Under the pieces are notes generated by a model. It searched no databases. It was not told where the DNA came from and saw only the letters and a list, made by a program, of their open reading frames with translations. From Oscillospiraceae bacterium UBA4632 (GTDB lineage: Bacteria > Bacillota > Clostridia > Oscillospirales > Oscillospiraceae): 9,223 nucleotides of DNA. The stretch lies in assembly GCA_002405995.1 (NCBI GenBank), contig DHMW01000007.1, positions 16,347-25,569 on the forward strand, read 5' to 3'. Shown here in pieces: positions 1 to 4,751 of the stretch; the stretch's first letter is position 1, and each line of letters begins with the position of its first letter. A program made the translations under genes and the position numbers.

Positions 1-74
1 CGTGAGGCGCGAGTGACGGGAGAACGGCGGCAGACTGCCTGCCGGGGCGGCATTGCTTCGCTCGCCGCGCTTTG
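1..74. repeat. Left arm of a long inverted repeat flanking the XRE module
   Basis: The reverse complement of this stretch matches 656-728 with few differences. The outer 31 bases (1-31 against 698-728) differ at one position, and a second block around positions 48-67 is almost identical to 661-680, with a more diverged middle. The arm starts at the first base of the window, so the repeat may continue to the left. It contains no gene. Such arms fit either the terminal inverted repeats of a small mobile element or two inverted copies of a dispersed intergenic repeat. The sequence here cannot separate the two. Confidence 0.85.
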
Positions 75-80
75 AAATAG

Positions 81-109
81 AAAAGCGGTCCAACAAACAG
101 GACCGCTTT
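81..109 (-). terminator. Rho-independent terminator of the XRE gene
   Basis: A perfect 10-bp stem (AAAGCGGTCC / GGACCGCTTT) closes an 8-nt loop. On the minus strand the stem runs into CTTTTCTATTT, a modest U-rich tail. The stem begins inside the stop codon of the minus-strand regulator gene, so it would terminate that transcript immediately after translation ends. Confidence 0.75.
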
Positions 110-347
110 AGTCGTCTAATAGAAATTCGTAGGAAACATGGAAGACCTTTGCAAGGGCTTTAACTTCATAGTCTGGAACAAAGCGGGCGCCCTTTTCGAT
201 GCGCAGAATGGTAAGGTCGGAGCATTCACAGCCAAGCAGCTGTACTTTGGTCGCCAAGTCATGCTGCGACCATTTTCGCTCCAAACGCAGCGCACGTATC
301 TTCGTGCCAATTATATTTTTAGATTCCCCTGACCAGTAGATTTTCAT
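108..347 (-). CDS. XRE/Cro-type HTH transcriptional regulator
   Basis: A 79-residue protein that is essentially one HTH_3/XRE DNA-binding domain. IGTKIRALRLERKWSQHDLA (about 13-32) forms helix 1 and the start of helix 2, LTILRIEKGARFVPDYEV (about 45-62) holds the recognition region, and LAKVFHVSYEFLL closes the five-helix fold. There is no extra effector domain. The protein is therefore expected to act as a small dimeric repressor, like phage Cro/CI or element-encoded regulators. The N-terminal SKNIIG lead-in before the first helix is, from memory, usual for this clostridial subgroup, which supports the ATG at 347, although the Shine-Dalgarno is weak (GGCGG). The gene diverges from the small gene at 448 and shares its control region. 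Base composition is visibly more AT-rich than in the window's metabolic genes. The targets are unknown; autoregulation and control of the divergent gene are inferred. Confidence 0.88.
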   Translation of the reverse strand: MKIYWSGESKNIIGTKIRALRLERKWSQHDLATKVQLLGCECSDLTILRIEKGARFVPDYEVKALAKVFHVSYEFLLDD

Positions 348-357
348 TGCGCACCGC

Positions 358-434
358 CATCTTCATAAGATGAAGTTTCTTATCTTGATTTTAACGATGC
401 GGAATGATAATATACTTCTAAAGATGAAGTGCAA
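358..434. promoter_or_regulatory. Overlapping divergent promoters with repeated AAGATGAAGT motifs
   Basis: Plus-strand promoter candidate: TTGATT (385-390) with GATAAT (406-411, 15-nt spacing) or the overlapping TAATAT (408-413, 17-nt spacing). Minus-strand promoter candidate: TTGCAC (complement of 429-434), 16-nt spacer, TATTAT (complement of 407-412). The two -10 boxes overlap, so the promoters face each other. The decamer AAGATGAAGT occurs at 367-376 and again at 421-430. The first copy sits in interlocked inverted repeats (CATCTT-CAT-AAGATG at 358-372 and CTTCAT-AAG-ATGAAG at 361-375). The second copy lies beside the plus-strand start point and within the minus-strand promoter spacer. This is the layout expected of operators for the adjacent XRE protein, but binding is inferred. 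Confidence 0.6.
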
Positions 435-447
435 GGGGCGTAATTTT

Positions 448-642
448 ATGGTGACCTATAAAAACCTGTATCATATGATGGTGCGCAATATGAGTGAAGC
501 TATTGACCTTTACGATGAAGGGAAGGGTATTCTTGCCCGCGAGCTGCTGCGGAAGACACTTCTGGATGCGGAAGAGCAGGTCATCGAGCACGATATCATC
601 CCCGATGAGCCCGTAGGCAGTATCGGTCCGGCAGAGGACTGA
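448..642 (+). CDS. Small helical protein of unknown function, partner of the XRE gene
   Basis: A 64-residue protein. I place the start at 448 because AGGGG at 434-438 lies 9 nt upstream; the in-frame ATGs at 370, 397 and 424 have no ribosome site and overlap the promoter. Residues 1-50 look like two amphipathic helices (YKNLYHMMVRNMSEAIDLYD, then ARELLRKTLLDAEEQVIEHD) followed by an acidic, proline-rich tail ending in PAED. There is no signal peptide, membrane segment or cysteine. From memory, short helical proteins with a YHxMxxxxxxAIDxYDxG...AxELLxxxxxxAEExxIE pattern occur beside XRE regulators in clostridial prophages and islands, but I know no assigned function. It could be an accessory or antitoxin-like partner, or a cargo gene of the inverted-repeat module. 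That it is a real gene is fairly secure; the role is unknown. Confidence 0.72.
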   Translation: MVTYKNLYHMMVRNMSEAIDLYDEGKGILARELLRKTLLDAEEQVIEHDIIPDEPVGSIGPAED

Positions 643-655
643 AAAAGCGGCACCC

Positions 656-728
656 CAAAGCGGCGAGCGCAGCAATGCCGCGCCCCGCACGCAGTTCGCC
701 GCCGTTCTCCCGTCACACGCGCCTCACG
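656..728. repeat. Right arm of the long inverted repeat
   Basis: This is the inverted partner of 1-74. It begins 14 bp after the stop codon of the small gene and ends in GCGCCTCACG (719-728), the exact reverse complement of the first ten bases of the window. The arms enclose about 580 bp with two divergent genes. The arm also has potential for local hairpins (GCGCCT at 719-724 with AGGCGC at 735-740). There is no U-tract, so it is not a convincing terminator for the small gene. Confidence 0.85.
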
Positions 729-1007
729 ATAGTAAGGCGCGGTTGATCCCGGTAACGATTCGCAGAAGATTCATGGCGAAGCCATGTACACCGCACCTAC
801 ACAGCGCAGCGCGTGCAGTTATTCAAGCGCCCGACTGCCAATGTGCGGGGTCGAGGGGGAAGGCCCCTCGTTCTTTCTCTTGGGGGTCTAAGGGGGATAT
901 TCTCTTTCGAGAAAGAGAATATCCCCCTTTTCCGCGTCCCCACACGGTGTGGGGGACAAGGTGCAGCGCTGCCTTCTGCACTTCCCGTTGATGGGAAAAT
1001 GATAAAG
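729..1007. repeat. Gene-free region with a cluster of strong hairpins
   Basis: I see no credible gene here; open frames lack ribosome sites and cross the hairpins. Structures present are CATGGC-GAA-GCCATG (772-786), CGAGGGG...CCCCTCG (852-870), a perfect 18-bp stem with a 4-nt CGAG loop (890-929, AAGGGGGATATTCTCTTT and its complement, then TTTT), and GTCCCCACAC...GTGTGGGGGAC (936-957, one bulge). The 890-929 hairpin could stop transcription entering bioY from the left, but its T-run is short. The clustered GC-rich palindromes look like a dispersed intergenic repeat unit. This is inferred, since only one copy is present in the window. Confidence 0.65.
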
Positions 1008-1040
1008 CTGTAAACCTTCTGGGGGAATAATGGTTGACAA
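1008..1040 (+). promoter_or_regulatory. BirA (biotin repressor) operator of bioY
   Basis: CTGTAAACC (1008-1016), 15-nt spacer, GGTTGACAA (1032-1040). This matches the known BirA operator architecture (TTGTAAACC, about 15 nt, GGTTTACAA) at 8 of 9 positions in each half-site. The right half contains the -35 box of the bioY promoter (TTGACA, 1034-1039), so a bound biotinyl-AMP-BirA dimer would block RNA polymerase. It implies that the genome encodes a BirA with an N-terminal helix-turn-helix, outside this window. Confidence 0.85.
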
Positions 1041-1062
1041 CATTCCGCCGCCGTGTTATGAT
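1034..1062 (+). promoter_or_regulatory. Sigma-A promoter of bioY
   Basis: A perfect -35 TTGACA (1034-1039), an optimal 17-nt spacer and TATGAT (1057-1062). Predicted start near 1068-1070, giving a leader of about 28 nt. The leader holds an imperfect inverted repeat (CCCAGTTTTT / AAAAACAGGG, about 1067-1087) that touches the ribosome site. Confidence 0.87.
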
Positions 1063-1096
1063 TGCCCCAGTTTTTTCAAAAACAGGGAGGATCACC

Positions 1097-1642
1097 ATGA
1101 AAACCGTCAGAACAAGAGATCTGATCTACTGCGCGCTGTTCGCCGCGCTGACGGCCATCGGCGCGTTTATCCACTTCCAGCTCTTCCAGGCGACCATCAC
1201 GCTGCAATTCTTCTTTACCGCCATGGCGGGGCTGCTGCTGGGCGCGCGGCTCGGCGCGCTGTCGCAGCTGCTGTACGTGGCGCTGGGACTGGTGGGGCTG
1301 CCGATCTTCGCGGCGGGCGGCGGCTTCGGCTATATCTTCAATCCGACGTTCGGCTTTCTGCTGGGGCTGATCCCCACGGCGTGGGTCATCGGCAAGCTCG
1401 CGGAAAAGGATCGCTCTGCGCCGCGCCTGCTGCTCGCGTGCTTTGCGGGTCTTGCGGTGCTGTACCTCGTGGGGCTGCCCTATATCGCGCTGATCGTCAA
1501 CGTTTACAAGGGCGGCGCGGTGGGCGCGATGACGCTCGCGACCGCCTATATGCTGCCGTACCTGCCGGGCGACTGCCTCAAGATCGTGATCAGCGTGATC
1601 CTCGCGCCGCGCATTCTGCGCGCGATGGAAAGAAATTCATAA
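1097..1642 (+). CDS. bioY: BioY, biotin ECF transporter substrate-binding (S) component
   Basis: A 181-residue integral membrane protein of the BioY family, the S component that binds biotin in the membrane and is energised by the ECF module (EcfA/EcfA'/EcfT). The ECF genes are not in this window and are probably shared and encoded elsewhere. The start at 1097 is set by GGGAGG at 1085-1090, 6 nt upstream; upstream in-frame codons overlap the promoter. The protein has an N-terminal RTRDLIYCALFAALTAIGAF helix, the family signature region LLLGARLGALSQLLYVALGLVGLPIFAAGGG, the FGYIFNPTFGFLLGL motif, and further hydrophobic helices to about residue 165, including a C-terminal YMLPYLPGDCLKIVISVILA segment. 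Length is normal for the family. It is monocistronic as far as visible. Regulation by biotin is indicated by the BirA operator over the -35 box. No convincing terminator follows. Confidence 0.95.
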   Translation: MKTVRTRDLIYCALFAALTAIGAFIHFQLFQATITLQFFFTAMAGLLLGARLGALSQLLYVALGLVGLPIFAAGGGFGYIFNPTFGFLLGLIPTAWVIGKLAEKDRSAPRLLLACFAGLAVLYLVGLPYIALIVNVYKGGAVGAMTLATAYMLPYLPGDCLKIVISVILAPRILRAMERNS

Positions 1643-1657
1643 AAAGTTTTTCAAAAT

Positions 1658-1701
1658 GTTGCAAATGCAACTTCTATAAAGGGGCGCAGACGTGGTAAAC
1701 T
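1658..1701 (+). promoter_or_regulatory. Possible rubrerythrin promoter with upstream palindrome
   Basis: An extended -10 candidate, TGG-TAAACT (1693-1701), lies 70 nt before the start codon. It has only a poor -35 (around 1672-1677). Just upstream is the perfect palindrome GTTGCA-AA-TGCAAC (1658-1671), which is placed where a regulator could act. No PerR-box-like sequence was recognised. The promoter call is tentative. Confidence 0.35.
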
Positions 1702-1771
1702 AACGGCAGTAAAGCAAAAGACCCATTCAAACCGATTCAAATACAAAAACTTTACGTGGAGGTAAGGAATT

Positions 1772-2359
1772 ATGAAGAAGTGGCTTTGCAAGGTTTGCGG
1801 TTATATCTATGAAGGTCCCGAGGCGCCCGCGGAGTGCCCTGTGTGCCATGCCAAGAGCAATATGTTCGAGGAAGTCAAGGGCGAGCTGAAGCTCGCTGCC
1901 GAGCACGAATTCGGCGTTTACGGCAAGACCGTGAAGAATAACCCCGACATCTCCGAGGAGGACAAGAAGTATATCTTTGACCAGCTGATGGCAAACTTCA
2001 ACGGCGAGTGCAGCGAGGTCGGCATGTACCTCTGCATGGCGCGCGTCGCGCACCGCGAGGGCTATCCCGAGATCGGCCTGTACTGGGAGAAGGCCGCTTT
2101 TGAAGAGGCGGAGCACGCCGCGAAGTTCGCCGAGATGCTCGGCTCCGACCTCGAGCCCAACATGAAGGCGACGACGAAGGACAATCTCAAGTGGCGTGTG
2201 GACTGCGAGTTCGGCGCGACGAGCGGCAAGTTTGACCTCGCCCTGTGTGCGAAGAAGAACGGTCTTGACGCCATCCACGACACCGTCCACGAGATGGCCC
2301 GCGACGAGGCTCGACACGGCCGCGCGCTCAAGGGTTTACTTGAAAGATATTTCAAGTAA
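1772..2359 (+). CDS. rbr: Reverse rubrerythrin (N-terminal rubredoxin, C-terminal diiron domain)
   Basis: A 195-residue cytoplasmic oxidative-stress protein. Rubrerythrins reduce H2O2 (reverse rubrerythrins also O2) to water with electrons delivered through rubredoxin and ultimately NAD(P)H. Here the rubredoxin domain comes first: C6-x2-C9 and C22-x2-C25 (CKVCG...CPVCH) bind one iron. The four-helix diiron domain follows, with carboxylates in NGECSEVGMY, the ExxH in FEEAEHAAKF, a helix beginning at CEFGAT, and the second ExxH in DEARHG. This domain order defines the 'reverse' type typical of anaerobic Clostridia. The start is supported by GGAGGT (1758-1763), 8 nt upstream. The last codons (GGT TTA CTT GAA AGA TAT) are AT-rich and unlike the GC-rich codons before them. 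They lie within a perfect palindrome, and a second in-frame copy of the ERYFK-stop ending occurs 138 bp downstream (see repeat entry). Confidence 0.95.
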   Translation: MKKWLCKVCGYIYEGPEAPAECPVCHAKSNMFEEVKGELKLAAEHEFGVYGKTVKNNPDISEEDKKYIFDQLMANFNGECSEVGMYLCMARVAHREGYPEIGLYWEKAAFEEAEHAAKFAEMLGSDLEPNMKATTKDNLKWRVDCEFGATSGKFDLALCAKKNGLDAIHDTVHEMARDEARHGRALKGLLERYFK

Positions 2360-2497
2360 ACCAGGGTTCCCATCAAAGCCCAGCGAAGCGGGTTTGATGG
2401 GAGAAGGACGAGCAGCGGAATGACTGAGCTTTGGCGCTTGCGCCAAAGCGAAGGATATGCAGCTTGCGAGGACGCGCTGGAGCGTTACTTCAAGTAA
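2333..2497. repeat. Palindromic insert between two copies of the rubrerythrin 3' end
   Basis: Three hairpins lie in tandem. The first is a 13-bp perfect stem (2333-2345 / 2350-2362) spanning the rbr stop codon. The second is CCCATCAAA...TTTGATGGG (2369-2401), whose inner CCC/GGG and GCGAAGC mini-hairpin extend the stem. The third is GCTTTGGCGC / GCGCCAAAGC (2428-2449). At 2480-2497 the sequence again encodes ERYFK-stop in the same frame as rbr, exactly 138 bp after the first stop, with only synonymous differences (GAG CGT TAC against GAA AGA TAT). The intervening 45 codons are open. Both copies carry TTACTT...AAGTAA (2336-2359 and 2485-2497). The simplest reading is a small palindromic element that entered the gene's 3' end and recreated a C-terminus, with the original end now stranded downstream. 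This is inferred. Confidence 0.7.
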
Positions 2498-2528
2498 GCC
2501 GAAACCCTTAAAAATCAAGCGATTTTCG

Positions 2529-2561
2529 AGAGGAAGCTGAGAAATCAGCTTCCTCTTTTTT
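2529..2561 (+). terminator. Strong intrinsic terminator after rubrerythrin
   Basis: A 12-bp perfect stem (AGAGGAAGCTGA / TCAGCTTCCTCT) closed by a GAAA tetraloop, followed by six T residues (2556-2561). It lies 170 bp after the rbr stop but only about 32 bp after the second ERYFK-stop copy at 2497, which supports that copy being the ancestral gene end. Confidence 0.95.
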
Positions 2562-2581
2562 GCGCTTTTGCGCTTGGAAGT

Positions 2582-2676
2582 TTGTACATTTCTTGTACTT
2601 GTACCAGCCTGTGAGCCTCAAAACAGCGCGATTTTACCTCAATGTTGTACTCCCTGAAACTTGTACGATTTTGTGC
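2582..2676. promoter_or_regulatory. Array of TTGTAC repeats upstream of the lipoprotein-alr cluster
   Basis: TTGTAC occurs at 2582-2587, 2593-2598, 2599-2604, 2645-2650 and 2661-2666, with a TTGTGC variant at 2671-2676, all in the same orientation. Several start-to-start distances (11, 16, 10) are near whole or half helical turns. The last perfect copy doubles as a -35 box. Clustered direct repeats like this usually mark binding sites for a regulator, which I cannot identify. Confidence 0.5.
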
Positions 2677-2721
2677 AATCAGTATAACGCATTGCCGTTC
2701 CAAAAGCAAGAATGATAGAAT
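2661..2721 (+). promoter_or_regulatory. Tandem sigma-A-type promoters for the lipoprotein-alr cluster
   Basis: P1: TTGTAC (2661-2666), 16-nt spacer, TATAAC (2683-2688). P2: TTGCCG (2692-2697), 18-nt spacer, TAGAAT (2716-2721) with an extended TGA immediately upstream. Both point toward the lipoprotein gene at 2798. Downstream a small hairpin, CCGCT...AGCGG (2757-2778), has GCGCATAAGGAT in its loop. The 2562-2797 stretch carries no credible gene. Confidence 0.55.
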
Positions 2722-2797
2722 GGTGCGGATGTTTGCATCAAAGGCATTTCCGCCCGCCGCTGCGCATAAGGATAGCGGAGCGAAGGGAGGATGGGAG

Positions 2798-3382
2798 ATG
2801 AGAAGAAGATCCTGGCTGTGGCTGCTGGCGGCGCTGCTGCTTGCCGGCTGCGGGGAAAAGACACAGGAGCGCGCGGCGCTGCTGCAGCAGCGCTATGCGT
2901 CGCTCGCGGGGTATGAGACGGAGCTCCGCGCCGCCGTGCCGCGCGAGGATGAGACGCTCGTTTACACGCTGCGCCTGACAAAGGACGCAGACACCGTGCG
3001 TGCGGAGGTCAGGGAGCCTGCGGCGCTCGCGGGCGTTGCCGCTGTGCTGACGGGCAGCGAGCTGACGCTTGCCTATGACGGGACGGCACTCGATGCAGGG
3101 ACGCTCTCGCCGCGCGTATCGGCGCTGAATGCGGCGCCGCTGCTGCTGGACTCGTTTGCGCACGGCTGCCTTGACAGCTGCGGCAGCGAGACACTGAACG
3201 GCGCGGAGACGCTGCGCGCGGATTTTTCCGTAACGCTGGAAAAGGAGACGTTCGCCTGTATGCTCTGCTTCGGCGCGGACGGCGCGCCGGTATACGGTGA
3301 GATCGCGCAGGACGGGAAAATAATTGCCGCGGTGGAGTTTACGGATTTCGTTTTTGGTGATATACTGTTGCCGGACGCATAG
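2798..3382 (+). CDS. Lipoprotein, GerS/LolA-like, upstream of alr
   Basis: A 194-residue predicted lipoprotein. The start at 2798 is fixed by GGAGG at 2786-2790 and gives a classic type II signal: MRRRSWLWLLAALLLAGC with the lipobox LAGC and lipid-attachment cysteine at residue 18. A longer in-frame start at 2642 would bury the signal peptide and has no ribosome site. The mature part begins with a short helix (TQERAALLQQRYASLAGYET), followed by repeated beta-type stretches (LVYTLRLTKDADTVRAEV, LTLAYDGTALDAG, FACMLCFGADGAPVYGEI, AAVEFTDFVFG). This resembles the LolA-like half-barrel of GerS-type and sporulation lipoproteins. Position supports this: C. difficile gerS, needed for spore cortex hydrolysis, is adjacent to alr2. 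Homology to GerS itself is not proven, so I give no symbol. An internal promoter for alr lies in its last codons. Confidence 0.8.
   Translation: MRRRSWLWLLAALLLAGCGEKTQERAALLQQRYASLAGYETELRAAVPREDETLVYTLRLTKDADTVRAEVREPAALAGVAAVLTGSELTLAYDGTALDAGTLSPRVSALNAAPLLLDSFAHGCLDSCGSETLNGAETLRADFSVTLEKETFACMLCFGADGAPVYGEIAQDGKIIAAVEFTDFVFGDILLPDA
3338..3366 (+). promoter_or_regulatory. Internal promoter for alr at the end of the lipoprotein gene
   Basis: TTTACG (3338-3343), 17-nt spacer, extended -10 TGA-TATACT (3358-3366). It would start transcription near 3373, right at the perfect hairpin GACGCAT-AGAA-ATGCGTC (3374-3391), which would form the 5' end of an alr transcript. It would let alr be made when the lipoprotein is not. 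Confidence 0.5.
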
Positions 3383-3422
3383 AAATGCGTCACACTGAAC
3401 GGAAAGAAAGCGGGAACGATCC

Positions 3423-4592
3423 ATGGAAAGCACGCTCAGAAGAACATGGGCGGAGATCGACCTTGATCATCTGACCCATAATTTCGAGACCATCCGCCGC
3501 CAGGTGGGACCGGGGGCGGCGCTGCTCGGCGTTGTGAAGGCGGACGCCTACGGCCACGGCGCGGTGCGCGTGGCAAAGCATCTGGAAAAGCTGGGCGCGG
3601 GCTACCTCGCCGTGTCGAATATCGACGAGTGCGAGGAGCTGCGCGTAAACGGCGTCACGCTGCCGATCCTGATGCTGGGCTTCACGCCCGCCGACCAGGC
3701 CGGGCGCATCCTGAAAAACAACATGACGCAGGCGGTGCAGAGCTATGAGATCGCCAAAGCGTTTTCCGACGCGGCGGCGGCGCTGGGGAAGAAAATGAAG
3801 GTCCATGTCAAGCTCGACACCGGCATGGGCCGTCTTGGCTTCCAGTGCGACGAGACGCACTTTGAGAGGAGCCTGCACGATATTTTAGAGGTCCTCAGGC
3901 TGCCGGGACTGGATGTGGAGGGCGTGTTCACGCACTTCTGCGTTTCGGACGAGGATGCGCCGGAGAGCGCGGCGTTTACAAAGCTCCAGCACGAGCGCTT
4001 TGTGAGCATGATCGACGCGGTGGAGACGCAGGGCGATTTCAAATTCCGCCTGCACCACTGCTGCAACGCCGGCGGCATTGCCAGCTACCCCGAGTGGGCG
4101 TGGGACATGGTGCGCTGCGGCATCATCCTCTACGGCACGGGAGACCTTGCCGAAAGGATGGGCATGAAGCCCGTGATGACGCTCAAAACCACGGTGGCGA
4201 CCATCAAGGATTTCACGCCCGAGACCTCTATCAGCTACGGGCGGACGTATTTCACCGGCAGGCCCAGCCGTATTGCCGTGCTGCCCATCGGCTACGCCGA
4301 CGGCCTGTTCCGCGCGCTGTCGAACAAAATGGAGGTGCTTACGCCCTACGGGAGGGCGAAGCAGGTGGGGCGCATCTGCATGGATATGTGCATGATCGAC
4401 GTGACGGATCTGCCGCAGCTCAAAACCGGCGACGAGGTCGAGGTGTTCGGCGGGAACATCCTCTGCGAGACGGATGCGAAGCTCTGCGGCACGATCTCCT
4501 ATGAGCTTTTGTGCGCCGTGAGCAAGCGCGTGCCGCGGTATTACTTCCTCGGCGGCAAATGCGTTGACCATAATCTCCAGCTCCTCGGATGA
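3423..4592 (+). CDS. alr: Alanine racemase
   Basis: A 389-residue PLP-dependent fold-type III enzyme that interconverts L- and D-alanine and supplies D-Ala for peptidoglycan. The PLP-binding lysine is K39 in VVKADAYGHGA, at the same position as in the Geobacillus enzyme. The catalytic tyrosine of the C-terminal domain is Y272 in SISYGRTYF. Other family blocks are HVKLDTGMGRLGF, VFTHF, the phosphate-binding region RCGIILYG and the C-terminal GRICMDMCMIDVTD. Length is normal. The start is at 3423, with a weak GGGA 7 nt upstream. The gene follows the lipoprotein gene by 40 nt and precedes mazF by 159 nt. In sporeformers such alr copies can serve vegetative wall synthesis or germinant (L-alanine) control; the GerS-like neighbour hints at the latter, but this is inference. 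Confidence 0.97.
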   Translation: MESTLRRTWAEIDLDHLTHNFETIRRQVGPGAALLGVVKADAYGHGAVRVAKHLEKLGAGYLAVSNIDECEELRVNGVTLPILMLGFTPADQAGRILKNNMTQAVQSYEIAKAFSDAAAALGKKMKVHVKLDTGMGRLGFQCDETHFERSLHDILEVLRLPGLDVEGVFTHFCVSDEDAPESAAFTKLQHERFVSMIDAVETQGDFKFRLHHCCNAGGIASYPEWAWDMVRCGIILYGTGDLAERMGMKPVMTLKTTVATIKDFTPETSISYGRTYFTGRPSRIAVLPIGYADGLFRALSNKMEVLTPYGRAKQVGRICMDMCMIDVTDLPQLKTGDEVEVFGGNILCETDAKLCGTISYELLCAVSKRVPRYYFLGGKCVDHNLQLLG

Positions 4593-4751
4593 GCACCGCG
4601 CCGCCTCCGCGCGCATAGGATGAAGCGGGGGGCGGGAAGCTGGGGAAATATCGGGCGCTCCCGTATAAATTCCGCCCCCATGTGGGAGAATGATAGTGAT
4701 CCGCCGCCGCAGGGCGCGGGTACTTCTTCCGCTCGGAGTGTGAATAGCTAA
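4593..4751 (+). other. alr-mazF intergenic region with hairpin; no antitoxin gene
   Basis: This 159-bp gap would be the place for a MazE/NdoAI antitoxin gene, but I find no ribosome site plus frame of suitable size. It contains a GC-rich imperfect hairpin, CCGCCTCCGC (4601-4610) with GCGGGGGGCGG (4625-4635), whose loop holds GCGCATAGGATGAA. There is no T-run. The rest holds no clear promoter; ATAAAT at 4665-4670 and GATAGT at 4692-4697 lack matching -35 boxes. Confidence 0.5.

Noticed and set aside
1..728. CRISPR array or integron attC reading of the repeats
   Set aside because: There is only one inverted pair, with no regularly spaced direct repeats, no integrase and no R/L box arrangement.
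743..1098. Overlapping frames of 66-91 residues on both strands in the gene-free region
   Set aside because: They cross the perfect hairpins at 852-957, have no ribosome sites and give low-complexity or arginine-rich translations.
1658..1680. TTGCAA followed by TATAAA as an rbr promoter
   Set aside because: The boxes are only 10 nt apart, too close for sigma-A.
1643..1690. Terminator for bioY at the AAAAAGTTTTTC stretch
   Set aside because: There is no GC stem; the GTTGCAAATGCAAC palindrome lies downstream of the T-run rather than before it.
2642..2797. N-terminal extension of the lipoprotein to the ATG at 2642
   Set aside because: It would put the lipoprotein signal internally and overlap two promoter candidates. 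The ATG at 2798 has GGAGG at proper spacing.
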